Part shown: piece after piece, positions 22,395 through 34,600 of the stretch
How the letters are laid out: every line of letters begins with the position of its first letter
How positions within the stretch are numbered: the stretch's first letter is position 1
From: Ulota crispa
Taxonomy: Eukaryota > Streptophyta > Bryopsida > Orthotrichales > Orthotrichaceae
Assembly: GCA_963920765.1 (NCBI GenBank)
Contig: OY987242.1
Location: 22,096,002 to 22,160,001 of the forward strand
Length of the DNA: 64,000 nucleotides
Direction: 5' to 3'
Program-made: the position numbers and the translations under genes
Notes under the pieces: generated by a model
The model's database searches: none
Seen by the model: the letters and a program-made list of their open reading frames with translations, nothing else
What the model was told of the DNA's origin: nothing

Positions 22395-24684
22395 TAAAGA
22401 GCTTAGAGAAATATCCAAACAAAGATTTTGAATATTCCAAGAAAATTCTTTGTTAGCTCCTTAGCTCTCAAATTAGATATCTAGTTTGTTGTATTGACCT
22501 TTTACAAAAAGCCTTGTTTTGTTGACCCTTAAAATTTCCAAAAAATGCTATCATGTAGTCATTTCTAAGTGATCATAAACTTGGCAAAAGAATTCAAACT
22601 ACATCCCCAAGTTTTAGCTTTCTATTGATCAAAATAAGAGATTTTGGTGGGCCTTGAGATATGGAAAATATTGTGAATTGCCTCTTATATGAAAGGTGCA
22701 ATACAATTTTTTTTAAATGGTAGGAGGTCTTGAAAACGGCCCTTCACCAACTAATCATTTTTTAGAAAAAATTTAAGATACTTTTTGGTTAATTTCTCTT
22801 CAAAGATTAATGGAATAAACAATTAGTCCAAGTTGTTTTATATTATTAGAACTTTAATGAAATTAGTTATGGTTTTTCAAAGTTGGAACACATTCATGGT
22901 TCATTAATGGAGGCAAGAGTCACTGAACATTAGCCGTGACATTAGCCCTTTGTTGAACCTTGAGAGGCCTAAAATATTATCAAGGCATCAAAAAATGACC
23001 CATATGGTTTCACGATGGGATTATTGCTTCAAACCTTTTTTTACTAAAAAAATTCCAAAGTTGCCATTTCTAGTATAAGTACCAAATTTTAGATATATAT
23101 AATTTTTCGACTCATTGCATCAAAAAATCTTGTAGTACACTAGTTTCAAAAGATGTGCAAAAAATTCAGAAATTTCTATAGTGTAGATTGTAAGATTTTT
23201 TAGTTTGAATTTACAAAAAGCCATTTTTGGTCCTTGCAAAAATCTGGATAATTGCACTTCCCAAGGTCACACTTGTATGAAAATTTTCCAAAATGGTTGA
23301 AACTCTTTGAATTCTTTCTTCAAGGCAAGGTGGACACATATTTGAAAATTTTCAAATCATTTGGAATTGTACAACACATGGGAAAAAAACGGTAAGTAAA
23401 ATGAAGTAGAGAATAATTCAAAATATGTAATTGTTAAGAATTCATTTATGGAAATGAAAAAATGCCAATCCCATTGTTGTAATCTTCTAATATGCAATTT
23501 TCAAGCTTTGGTTCTATTTCTCTTCCAAAATATTGAAAATTGAGTAAAATAAAGAACTTTCAAGATTATTTTAGAGTAGAGAATCCATAACTAGTTGCAA
23601 ACTAAAACTCCTCATAATTTTCAAGATCTCATTGAGTAAAATGGAATGATTTATAGCTTTCCACATGTATATAAGTCTCCTAAACCAATTTCAAATTTTT
23701 GTTTCTCAAATAAGTGATTTTTTAAAAGCTGGTTAGACTGCCTGTCAAGTGGAAAAAACAACATGTTAGGCCATAACTCTTTAATCATAATTCCAAATGT
23801 CATGAAATTTAGTGCATATGAAAGATATTCCTTGTCCTCACCTTTTGTAACAATTTCAACCTAAAATATGAAAATTTCCAATCACATGCACGTGCCCAAA
23901 ATTGTTATGTTGCCACAAACAAAACAAAACAAAACAAAAACAAAAAAAAACAAAAAAAAAAAAAAACCGCAGCTTTGTCCTCCAGGGACAAGGCAACTTG
24001 AATATGCTATGAGTCTTCGTTCATCGTGTCAAAAAATTCATCTCATCAAAAGAAGTCAATTAGCACACCGAAACGGGTTGAAATTCCACCTTTCGTTGAG
24101 AAACACGTGCCTAATGTTATGAACTATTCCTCACTTCCAAGTTCCAAGTTAGCGCTGCCCCAATTTAGGAATTTTGTGTTCGAATAGTACTCGTTAACTT
24201 GTATGTTACTTAGCACTTAACCTCATTCATTATTATTGTATGATTTTATGGCTTATTGAACGTGGAGTCGTGGACCTGAGGTAAGTTACTCCAGCTAGAA
24301 AGCTTCTTTTGCATAAGCAACAGTACTTACTGTAAGGAGCCGCAAACAGTGTAAGTTTTCCAAGGCTGCGTTACAGCGTTTGAGACTTTGGGGAGAAAGA
24401 TTTAGCTTATTTTTAGCTTTACTGGCCAAATTCTAACATTTCCTATGTTCAACTTTTTTTTTGGTTTAATTGTATAAAATATTTTGTATATTTATACTAT
24501 GATACATCGCATTATGTTTTTTCTAGAAAAACTGGCTGATCTTTTAACCAATAATTGCAAATTTCTACCAATTTTTTTGCAATTCCAACAATATGACAAT
24601 ACACTAAATTCTAATTCTCACCAAACATTAATTCCAAGCACTTAAAAACAACTGTTGACTAGACACAACATTGGAAAGAGGAAT
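22395..24684. other. AT-rich spacer, no gene
   Basis: Very AT-rich sequence with many long A or T runs and no gene-like frame. An A-rich tract of AAAAC-type repeats lies at 23915-23966. The short frame 23868-24122 consists largely of that tract and is not credible. Confidence 0.6.
23915..23966 (+). repeat. (AAAAC)n and poly(A) simple repeat
   Basis: Repeated AAAAC units grade into longer A runs over about 52 bases. Confidence 0.9.
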
Positions 24685-24688
24685 TTAA

Positions 24689-25059
24689 CCCTTAAACGTT
24701 GGGCTAGTCATTTTAACCAATCCCTTTATAGTGGCTCGATAATGCTCTACATTAGTGTGGCAAGTGCCCATCCATTATAGTGTTGTTTTTAAAAGTAGAA
24801 GTACTCAACAATGCATGCTGACCTCTTGAAATTTGCAAGAAGGACAACATGGGACCTAACACTGTGTCTCTTAATCTTCTCACAAATTGAGTCACGTAAA
24901 ACCATGAGCACATTTAATGAGGTAATTTTTTACCTTCCACTATGGATCATGTATTTACGATTGCTTCTCAAAAAACCCGATGAAAAACAACTTTTTTCCA
25001 TTATGCATAGTGTTTTTTGTTCTCCATTGGATGAAAAACGTCCGCTTCTGCGTTATGGA
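24689..25059. mobile_element. TTAA-flanked element, decayed copy (371 bp)
   Basis: Flanked by TTAA at 24685-24688 and 25060-25063. The left end is CCCTTAAACGTTGGGC. Its right half is homologous to the element at 37592-37971 in order: ATGGATCATGT, then GATGAAAAACAACTTTTTTC versus AATGAAAAACAACTTTTTTC, then AAAAACGTCC. The right terminus has mutated. The frame at 24811-25089 lies inside and is not conserved in the other copy. Confidence 0.7.
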
Positions 25060-25063
25060 TTAA

Positions 25064-26195
25064 AGGTTAGGGAAAACCAGTTTTCTTGAGGCACTTGTGG
25101 TAGTGAAACAAGGCAATTATTGCAACACCATTCTCCTCTCACAATTTCTTTTTTTTTTCATGAGAAAATTAAAAAGGATCTTTTGCACAATGAGAGATGC
25201 ACAAACTTCTCCAGAGCTCCTGAGGATGAGACAGAAAAAAGAAGACAAGATCCCATCAATTCAAAATATAATTGCTACACTTGAAGGTCATAATGAAAGG
25301 TGTGGAATCTTATTCTGCAAGAGCGAGCGGAAAAACCTGCGTTCAGTTTGTTTTCGGTGAGAAAGCAACAGAGGTTTGAAATCTCTTTATAGAAGATCTG
25401 AAGGCATAAAAATAGAAATTGTAAAATGCTAAGGTCATTTGAAAAAACATTCAAGCCTTGGGTTTTCTTGACGCAATTCAATTTATGACATGGGGCCAAT
25501 GACTAGCTTCCAAAATATTGGAGGGAATAGCACTAATTGGAGGGAACAGCACTCATAGGAGGGAACAGCACTCATAGGAGGGAACAGCACTTATTGGAGG
25601 GAATTGCACTCATTGGCTCCACACACTAACTTGTACCACAGAATATAAGGTTAATTCAAGCACCTCATGCCTGATAGCAACGTAAACCACCGCACGGAAT
25701 CTCTTGTTCATTTTCAAGGAATATTATTCTGTAAAATGAGGCTTTTAGAAGCGTTCCGTCACAAATCACAGAAAATAAAAATCCCTCATAAAGTTGCCCA
25801 TTCTAGTCTTTTTTTTTTCAGACGTAGTAAAACCAATCTTGGACCCCAAGACGTTCTTGCCAAGGAATTGGCCACTGCAACACAATCGAAGAAACTGATT
25901 AGTAACTGTAAAAGCACATCTGGGGATATATCTCTTCTACATTGTAGTCAGGTTTTAACCCCTAATCCTCTGAAAGTGCCTTTGCAAATTGCTACCAATT
26001 TAATACAAGATATTTTTCTTGAATTTGGAATGGATCCACACCTATATTACATTTGAGATCAACAAAGAAATTGGAATACACATCAATGAGGTTTTAATGA
26101 GCTATTTGAGATCCCAAATTCAAACTACTTGTTGATAGCAAATGTCAATTTTATGGCAACGTATCTACTACTTCCATGAGATGTTTAGAGGTTAA
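25064..26195. other. Spacer with minisatellite, no gene
   Basis: Short frames at 25097-25360, 25275-25499 and 25667-26056 have no recognisable motifs. A 19-bp minisatellite is at 25520-25614. A TTAACCCCTAATCC stretch near 25954 resembles a TTAA-family end but has no partner. Confidence 0.4.
25520..25614 (+). repeat. 19-bp minisatellite, five units
   Basis: Five contiguous 19-base units of the form GGAGGGAACAGCACTCATA. The second and third are identical and the others differ by a few bases. Confidence 0.95.
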
Positions 26196-26436
26196 CCCTT
26201 GAGCGCCCCATAGGCTAGAATGTGGCCTCTCCATATTTGACGGTTTGTTGTCTTTGGCTGTTATAATCTTTTGATCCATGCAACAAAAACTTACCAAATT
26301 TTTCATACATATGCGGACCCTAAGCCTCAGGCAATACCAACGGCTAACTCTTCCAAATGTTGTTTTTGAACTTGTGGTGCCAAATTGTTTGCAATGAGGT
26401 CTAACACTGCATGAACTTGGGCTAGGCGCTCAGGGG
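26196..26436. mobile_element. TTAA-flanked TIR element (241 bp)
   Basis: The left flank is TTAA (26192-26195); the right flank is TTGA, one base off. Ends are CCCTTGAGCGCCCCATAGGC at the left and, reverse-complemented, CCCCTGAGCGCCTAGCCC at the right. The interior is non-coding. Confidence 0.75.
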
Positions 26437-28278
26437 TTGAAGCAAGAGATGACAAAAAAACATTAGAAAACTCTCATGCAAAAGGGTTTTACCATTTTTG
26501 GAATCACAAACACGAATTTGAATTTATTGCAAGCCTTCCATGAATTCAAACCTTTGATGATTGTGAATCTGACTCGTTATTGTGAATGTTGTGGACAAGA
26601 GGAGCAACGTTCTTCCTTAGACGCATGACTATTTGTACCGCACTGACGGACAAGTGTCGTTGATCAATAGCCAAACACAAAGAGTCGATTGAGTTTACTG
26701 AGTTTATCAAGGTATTGTGGCAATGCTCCCATTTGGGTGGCAAACTGGCAACTTCTACAGATCTTCGGCTGTACAAAACTCTCTAGTAAGTAGTAGGTAG
26801 CTCAATTGCATATACAACAACTGTAGACAATTTGAAGACATTGTACAGGTATTTATATTGTTATGAGTTCATTTTCTTTCAAATCACAAAAAAGACACGT
26901 TTAGCAAGTTGTAGACTATTCATGTTATTACGGACTTCCCATGTCCCCAAAGACCAGAGATTTTCCAGTATAGTGCAGATAATTCTAACCTTTACATGTC
27001 CTCTTATTTGAACATATTTCTTAATGTTTTGTAAGTATTTTTTGCTGTTTTTGCCAATCGGGCCAATGTTCGGGTTATAACATATGAACTTTGTATAGTT
27101 ACGATAGTCCATGACTCCATGTTTAGTCAATTGTGGAGTGAAATAGACATCCGGGCTTTCAGAAAAGTGCCCACACTTCAGTTGAAGAAAAATGGTCATT
27201 TTATTCACTACACCGCACTAAAACGCATAATTTTCAATGCGAGTATTAAAGATAAAGACATCTATTTTATGTCACATTCTACAATTCAATGTCACCAAAG
27301 CTCCTCCCCTTCCTATTCCATCCCCACGTTATCTCTCTTTTGCCATTTTTCATGAATAGAAGAAACCCATCAAACGGGTCACTGTTCGCCATGCTCACTT
27401 GCAACCTGCCAGTTTTTGCAACTTGCTGTAATAGAAGCACCGAAAACGTGCTCTTTAAATATTACAGCACAGTTTTACATAGAATATCCATCCCCTATGC
27501 TTTTGGGGAGAAATTTGAGCACTTCGGAAGTGTTAAATATTAAATTGGGAAAAAGTGACATTTTGGGACTTTTGGAATTTATGTTTTTTCAAAGATGAAT
27601 ACTCTTTAAAAAATATAAAATCCAAAAGTCCAAAAATGTCACCATTTCCCAAGTTAATGAATAACACGTTAAATTTCCCATTGTTTTAAACGGGTTTTTC
27701 AGGGGCATGCACTGGCTATTGCTTATATTCTATAGTACAATATGTTACAGTAAGAGTTTTGTCTGGACATGTGTAGTTCCAAGTTTTAATCGATAATGTT
27801 GTGCCATTTCAAATCGGCTGATTACATATTGATAGCCGGTTCTCCCCGGTCATAGATCCCCAACTTCAAAACAAGGTTCATCGTCTCCAAATGGAATACA
27901 AAGCCTCCGAATCGAGACAACGAACTACGTCGAAGATAAATAGACAATGCTCCCTTCAGTAAGGGTCTGAATCCCATGGCGAGGTGCTTCCCTTCAAGGC
28001 AACGAGAGCTCTGATCTGTGAGTCACAGACCCGGGTTGTTGCAACAGTTTCATTTTGTTCTATTCGGTGTACACGCCGGATGTTGGCAAAAAGTACGTCA
28101 CTCGCAGACATGTGAGTTTTCTCGTAAAAATGTGAGTTTTCCTGTGAGAGTTCTCCGTGCCGGCGAAGTGAAGGTGATCAACAGAGCTGGTTGGCTGCTG
28201 CGGTGCGAGTGCATGCTTCGGATGGCGCACAACGGTTTCGGTTAGTTGGTTTCCGACGATCTGGACAGGAAGTCGTCC
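26437..28278. other. Spacer upstream of GT92 gene
   Basis: AT-rich and without a supported gene up to about 27800. The last 400 bases become GC-richer and probably hold the GT92 promoter and 5' UTR. The only delimited element is the short foldback at 27526-27669. Confidence 0.5.
27526..27669. mobile_element. Foldback element, GGGAAA family copy 4 (hairpin-like)
   Basis: About 144 bp that is almost entirely inverted repeat. AAATTGGGAAAAAGTGACAT then TTTGGGACTTTTGG at the left pairs with CCAAAAGTCCAAAAATGTCA then CCATTTCCCAAGTT at the right, followed by AATGAATAACACGTTA. It looks like an internal-deletion form of the 255- to 260-bp copies. Confidence 0.8.
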
Positions 28279-30514
28279 ATGATGGGGCTCCGCCGGCAAG
28301 ACTGGGTGCGCTCCGTCTGCAACGGCGTTTGCCTCGTCGGCTTGGCCACTCTGATCGCGCTCGTGAGCTTCCGAGTCGATCTCAGTAAGCCCATCCTTCT
28401 CCATTCAAACTCCAATCTCCGCTCTTTGCACATCAAAATCCATGTTCACCCACCCCTGTATTTCGGCTTCTCTCCCAAATCCATCGACCAAATGAAAGGT
28501 CCCATTGCCAGTTATCACATTCAAACCTTCTCGCAAGCTTGCCACTCTGTCATTGGCCGTAGCACATTCAAGCCGTGTCTTAGTGATTCTGTGCACAGCA
28601 AACTTATTTAAATTTCCTTGTGTCATATCAGGAATTCTTCATATTTCCCTATGAGTTGTTAAACATTTCTTTCTGTTTCTTGTATGATTTTTCCCGGTCT
28701 CACGTTTCCCTGTTAAGACACAGGGAATTCATATGCAAGTCCCTTGAAAAGTTTTTGCTGTGATGCATTTTTGTTGTTAGGAATTTGCATGACGGTTTTG
28801 TTGTTGCATGTGCTTCACAGCGCCGTCAGTCGGATCGTTTCTGAGCATACCGGCGACCGAGGAGCCTATCAACGCGCTCCGAGAGGCAAAGAATGGAGCC
28901 ACAATGTACATAGAAGATGTTATCGATATGGACTCCGACGTTTTAGTGGTGCTTCGAAAAAAATATCCAGGTTCCGCCTTCCCAGTCGACGATCAAAGCT
29001 TGGAGTGCCGCTACGGTGACGCCAGCAGCCGCTTCACAAACCGCAAGGCGACGTCGGCTGTGCAACTCGTCAACCATCGACTGGTCGTGCTCTGCCCGGC
29101 ACCTCCCGAGGGGTTGCATTGGGACATGAACTCCACAGCAGTCATAGCTGTGGGAGAGGAGATGGTTTATTACCCGACGGAGGGCAGCGTTGAACAGCCA
29201 CAGCAGCCGTGGCAGTGGTTCCGGCCAAATAAAGTGGTGTACGAAGCATTTCCAACGGAGACGGACGTGGTGGTGTTTCTGCGCGGGCTTGATCCCCTGG
29301 GTCGAGCTATTAAACGTTCGGTGGAGGAAGAAGAGGCGCGACTGAAAGGGATCCAGTGCGTCTACGAAGGGCGGTTTGAAACGGCCGTGACTGCAGCAGC
29401 ACAAGAGGTGATCCGGTGTGCACACCCTCCAGTGGACCTGGTTCATGAGTTCGTGGGGAAGAAGGTGTCGGTGAAGTTTGAAGGGAAGATTCTGCCTTCA
29501 GTGGCATATTACAATCCCAGACTGCATTTATCAGAAAATACCCAAGCACCATCAGAGAGCAGTAGTAGTAGTGATGCACCAAAACACCATGTTTGCTCCT
29601 GCACCATGATCCACAACGTGGCCAAGTTTTTGTCAGAGTGGGTGTATTACAACCACCATATGGGCGTGGCGAAGTTTTTCTTGTACGACAACGGGAGTGA
29701 CGATGACTTGGACGAGGTTATTGCGACCTTGGGCAAGGATGGGTTCGTGATTCACAAGCAAGCATGGCCGTGGGTGAAGACTCAGAATGCTGGATTCTCG
29801 CATTGTGCTTTGCTAGCTCGAAACGAGTGTACGTGGATGCTCTTCACCGACGTGGACGAGTTCTTCGTACCCGGCCAGCGCTTCCTCGAGAATGGATCCC
29901 AGGATCCTGATGTAGCTGATGTGTCAGTTGGGGTGCCAGTGGGATCTACTTCTGAAAATTTTCCTGGGCTTGAACAGTCTTCGGTTCTGGCTCGGATTAT
30001 CGAAGCAGCAACGACAGAGCATGGCGATGTGGGGCAGATTTCTGCGAGATGTTACAACTTTGGGCCCTCGGGGTTGGCAGCGTCCCCTCCTCAAGGGGTA
30101 ACCCAAGGGTACACGTGTCGGTCGAGAGATACTGAGCGGCACAAGTCGATTGTACTGCTCAGCTCCATCGTAAACTCCTTGGAGAATGTGATTCACCATT
30201 TCAGTTTAAAACAGGGGTACAGGACGAAGATAATGCGACCGGCGTCGGCGGTGATCAACCATTACAAGTTCCAAGTTTGGGACGAGTTTAAGAACAAGTT
30301 CCGTCGCCGTGCAGCCACGTACGTGGCTGACTGGACTGAGGACCGGAACCACGGGGCGAAGGACCGAGTTCCTGACCTAGGGATCAAGGCCATCAAGCCT
30401 GCTGACTGGGAGTCCCGGTACTGCGAAGTGCACGACTATGGGCTCAAGAATTACATCCAGCGCGTCTTTGGGTCCTATGACCGTAACAACATTTTGCATC
30501 TTCCTTGGTCGTGA
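28279..30514 (+). CDS. Family GT92 (DUF23) glycosyltransferase, galactan-synthase-like
   Basis: Two exons, 28279-28384 and 28821-30514, join in phase 1 to give 599 residues. Residues 14-33 form one hydrophobic segment near the N-terminus after a short basic stretch (MMGLRRQDW), the usual type II Golgi membrane topology. The catalytic domain runs from about residue 285 (HHVCSCTMIHNVAKFLSEWV) through FFLYDNGSDDDLDEV to the metal-binding motif TDVDEFF (about residue 379). The C-terminus has FRRRAATYVADWTEDRNHG, WESRYCEVHDYGLKNYI and ends LPWS. These motifs and the length fit plant GT92 proteins such as the GALS galactan beta-1,4-galactosyltransferases, which extend pectic galactan side chains. 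Substrate and linkage are inferred only from the family. The start is at the first of two adjacent ATGs. Confidence 0.9.
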
Positions 30515-31653
30515 CCCCTCTAAACCGCTGCTTGCTAGGTAACTTTTCATCACGTGGACCCAATGAGCAGGTCCTGGGTTGTAGTGAGTGAAGTACCTAA
30601 GGTAGATACTCTAAAACCGTCAGTTTAAGGGCTGGTCTGCTTTATCATGAGCTCTTCGGGACATGAAGATTTTTTTGTTTAATTTTTAGACTAAGAGAAA
30701 CAGATGTCAAATGTAACACAAGAAAATTCATATTTTTTACAGTATTATTGAATTGTTGATGAATTTTCAAAATTGTCTTTAGTAAACACATATTTGTGAC
30801 TCTAGATCTCCCATAAACTATTCCCTTGCAACTTATAAAGAGATGAGATGAAACGGAGGAGTATGATGGGGTCGTTCTATGACTTAAAGAGGACCTCTTC
30901 ATATCTATTCCTGAGCTACCTATAGGACTCTTTTATTTTGAGAGCACACTACCTTACAGTCGGCTGGCCTTGTTGAATCTTGTGTCAAACTTTAACACCA
31001 CTCTGTTACAGGCAGTTAGGCTCTGTGTTTCACGTTACAGTTATGTTCTGGTAATTTCGTTTTTTGCAGGATTATAGTTATGTTTTAGTTGCATTCAGGT
31101 AACGGTCTCAGAACTCAGAAGGTGTGTGTTTGCATTTGCATACTTATATTGGTTTTGTGCGTTGCTTTGCAGCGGCCTTTGAAGGTGAGTAACGGCTTCT
31201 GCACAATGGAGATATGCCGTACTTGGGAAGTCCTGGACAAATTTCGGAGCTTGCTTAAACGATTTTTTTTGCCAAAGAGTTCCAAAGTGGTTTATGCAGC
31301 AAGATCGATGGAGCCTGAGCATGGCAATGTCTCAAATTGAATGATTGAAGACTGGGAAGGGGTAATATATCACAGGTTTAGTCTTTTAGAGGAACGTCGG
31401 GAAGCCAAGGTGGCAATTCAGTCCCAATATGCATAACCTCATTTTATTGTAAATAGATTGCCACAACAAAGAAAGGGTTCGAGTTTCGTATTTGCACCAG
31501 CACACTAGATGATGAGCACAGTCTACGAATTATGCACAACGATCAAAGGATGCTAGTTCCCTTGTGGATTCACTCAAAGCTCTGCAATCTATTGACGATC
31601 TTTGGTATTGAAGTGCTACTTTTCCAATACAGAAATATGAACTGCCAGCACTT
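30515..31653. other. Convergent intergenic region
   Basis: Holds the 3' UTRs of the GT92 (+) and DJ-1 (-) genes. The small frame at 31089-31340 has no recognisable motif. No mobile element was identified. Confidence 0.5.
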
Positions 31654-34600
31654 TCAGAAGGTGACGGTCGTTTCTAACAAGGCCATGAGCTGGGCAATGA
31701 AGTCGGGGTGAGCCGGCCATGCAGCCCCTGTAACCAAGTGCCCATCAGTGAAACACTTGGTGATTGGATCCGCGTCCAACCAGTGTCCACCAGATAATAC
31801 AACCTGGCTCTTCACCGCTGGATATGCTGTGCACTTCTTTCCCTGCACAATTATTAGCACGATTTCAAAAATATGCTCAGCGTTAGTTCCTGAAAGGAGC
31901 TGCGAGCTCAGGATTCCAGATAATTCAGTTCAAAAAAAAAGATTTGGAGGATAAAACTTGAGAGAGAGGTCACGCCATTTTTGAAGTTGTATGGGAAATA
32001 TCGCACAATATATCTCACTAGATAGTTGTAAATTTGTAGCTTCGAACATACATTTAGTTTTAGACCTCTCCAATGTTGTTGGTATCTTTTCTAATCCGTT
32101 ATATGACCCAAGTTCAGATTAAATAGAACATTAGTCTTGCACTTCACTAAACAACTACTAAACTTGTTACTTATAGGAGGTCAAAAGGAAGAAAAAAAAA
32201 CTAGACATACGACTTCACGAATATTTCTGATTCCAACAAAAAGAGAAATATCCGAACCAAGAGAATAAAGAAGAAAAAAGTATAAACGACAAACGCTATG
32301 ACTTTTGAAACAGGGTGTAAATATGTCTCGAGTATTGTGAAGGGAAAGGGTAACTCTCACTACCATCTAAGAGGGTGGTTCACATAAATGTACTTGCGCA
32401 ATTCTGCTCAAAGACGGCAGAGAGTTACTACTAAAAAACAACACTTCCTCCGCACGATACTGGTTGAATCGGTACTACTCTTTACAGTAGCCGATTCAGT
32501 GAATGAGGATCAGTGGTAAGCGAAGATCTTCCAGAAACAGCAAAACTCAACATTACAAGGAAACCGAATGATATTAAAAGAAAGGGAAGATTTCATGGAT
32601 ACCCCTGAAGTTCGCAATATTCACATAGATACCCTTGCTTTTTTAGAAATTACACAAATATTCTTGGACCAAAAATTTCAAGCGTTTGTTTTGTTGTGCA
32701 TGCCACTTATCTTCTTTGTTGCTTCTTTATTGTTTCATTACATTCCCTTCTTCAACGTTGGTCATGAACAAAGTACAAGAACAAATAAATGCCTAAAAAT
32801 TATGATCCAAGGGTGTTTGTGTAATTTCTGAAAAAGCCGGGGTATCTATGTAAATATTGCAAACTTCAAGGGTATCCATGAAATTATCCCTAAAAGAAAA
32901 GATGCTCGATGATTACAGTCAACTGCAACCTGGGCTCAGAGCAAGGAAAAAGCGACGGTACCTTGAGTACACCAGCTGCGGCCAGAATTTGTTGCCCATG
33001 GCAGATGGATGCAATCGGTTTCTTTGCACTATCAAACTCTCGAACCACGTCCAAAACCTTCTCATTCAGAGACAAGTACTCCGGTGCACGCCCTCCTGGA
33101 ACGAAAAGGGCATCGTACTCAATCGCTTTTATGTCACTAAAAGTGGCTGTGAGGGCAAAGTTGTGACCGGGCTTCTCGCTGTAGGTTTGGGCGCCTTCAA
33201 AGTCATGAACAGCGGTAGCGCAGGTGTCGCCGGCCTTCTTGTCAGGACACACCGCATCCACCTGGTACCCCAACGCTTGCATGGTTTGAAATGGCACCAT
33301 CGCCTCGTAATCCTCCATGTAGTCCTACGTACAACAATAGCACAAAAAAAAAGTCATATTCCCAACTAGTAGCTTTAGCCTAGTTCTCCTTCTCCTAAGC
33401 TTGCTAATAACTCCAATCTCCCCTCTCTAAAAGAGCCCTCCTCTTGCGCAAAGAAACCAACGCCATAATAGGTAAATTGGGAAAAACGGAGGGACCATTT
33501 TGTACTCCAGTTTAATCTTACATACAGTAAATGTAGGCATAGCTATAGCTCAAAGTTGTAATTATTTAAAATTCTTGGAGGCAATCACTGAGACTTCAAT
33601 ATTGTACAAGAAAGTGCACGCTTGTTTTTTTGTAATATGCTAAATTGTACATAATGACAGAAATAGTGAAAGTCCCAGAATGTACTGTCTTTCCCAATTC
33701 ACCTCATATGGTGTTACTACTCCAATTGCAATAAGTTAAGTAGCATGCATACCCCGCACAACATAAGAATCTTCTTGTTGCCACCTTGGACAGTGGCGCT
33801 GAGGACCTTCAATATTTGCTTCAAAAACTCTGGATGGCCTGGCCAGGCTGCACCCGTAACGAGATTGCCGTCTGTGAAGCATGCTGAAATGGGACTCGGA
33901 TCTTTCCATATGCCGCCTGCAACCAAACAAACAAACGCTCACAATGCGAAACAGAGATTGCATTTAAAATTAGCCATGGAGTGAAACCAGCGCTTTTGAC
34001 AAATTGAGAGCTCCAGCAACATAACATGCAATCAAAAAGAAAAAAAGAGCTGGTCTGGAATTTCAACCTGCAGCTACAACAACTGGTTTCACTGCCGGGT
34101 ATGCCGTGCACTGCTTGTCTTTCAAAACGCCAGCAGCTGCAAGAATGAGCTGGCCATGACAGATAGAAGCAATTGGTTTGTGTGAGCTTTCAAACTTCTT
34201 GACCAAGTTCAACACGTCCTCGTCCAGAGAGAGGTATTCTGGCGCTCGGCCTCCTGGCACCACCAACGCGTCGTAGCTGTCGGCATTCACATCTTTGAAG
34301 TTTGCTGTCAATACGAAGTTGTGGCCCTTGCTCTCAGAGTACGTCTGCACAAAACCCTAAATCATTACCACAACGCAGCAGAGGCATGCAAACTCATAAC
34401 AAACACACGGCAAGGAAAACCGTATACTAAGTTCCTTCTTTACCATATTTCATGGACTTCCAAGCTACTCCCTCTGTCCCTCTAAAAAGCTCCAAACCAG
34501 ACACATTTTTTGTACCACTAAAAAGCTCCCTTTTGCTGATTTCAAACGCTAAGAAAACGTTCGCCGTGTTCAATGATCTCATGGGGGCAAATTAAGCGAT

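Noticed and set aside
24811..25089. 92-residue frame
   Set aside because: Lies inside a TTAA-flanked element, and the homologous copy at 37592 does not keep the frame open.
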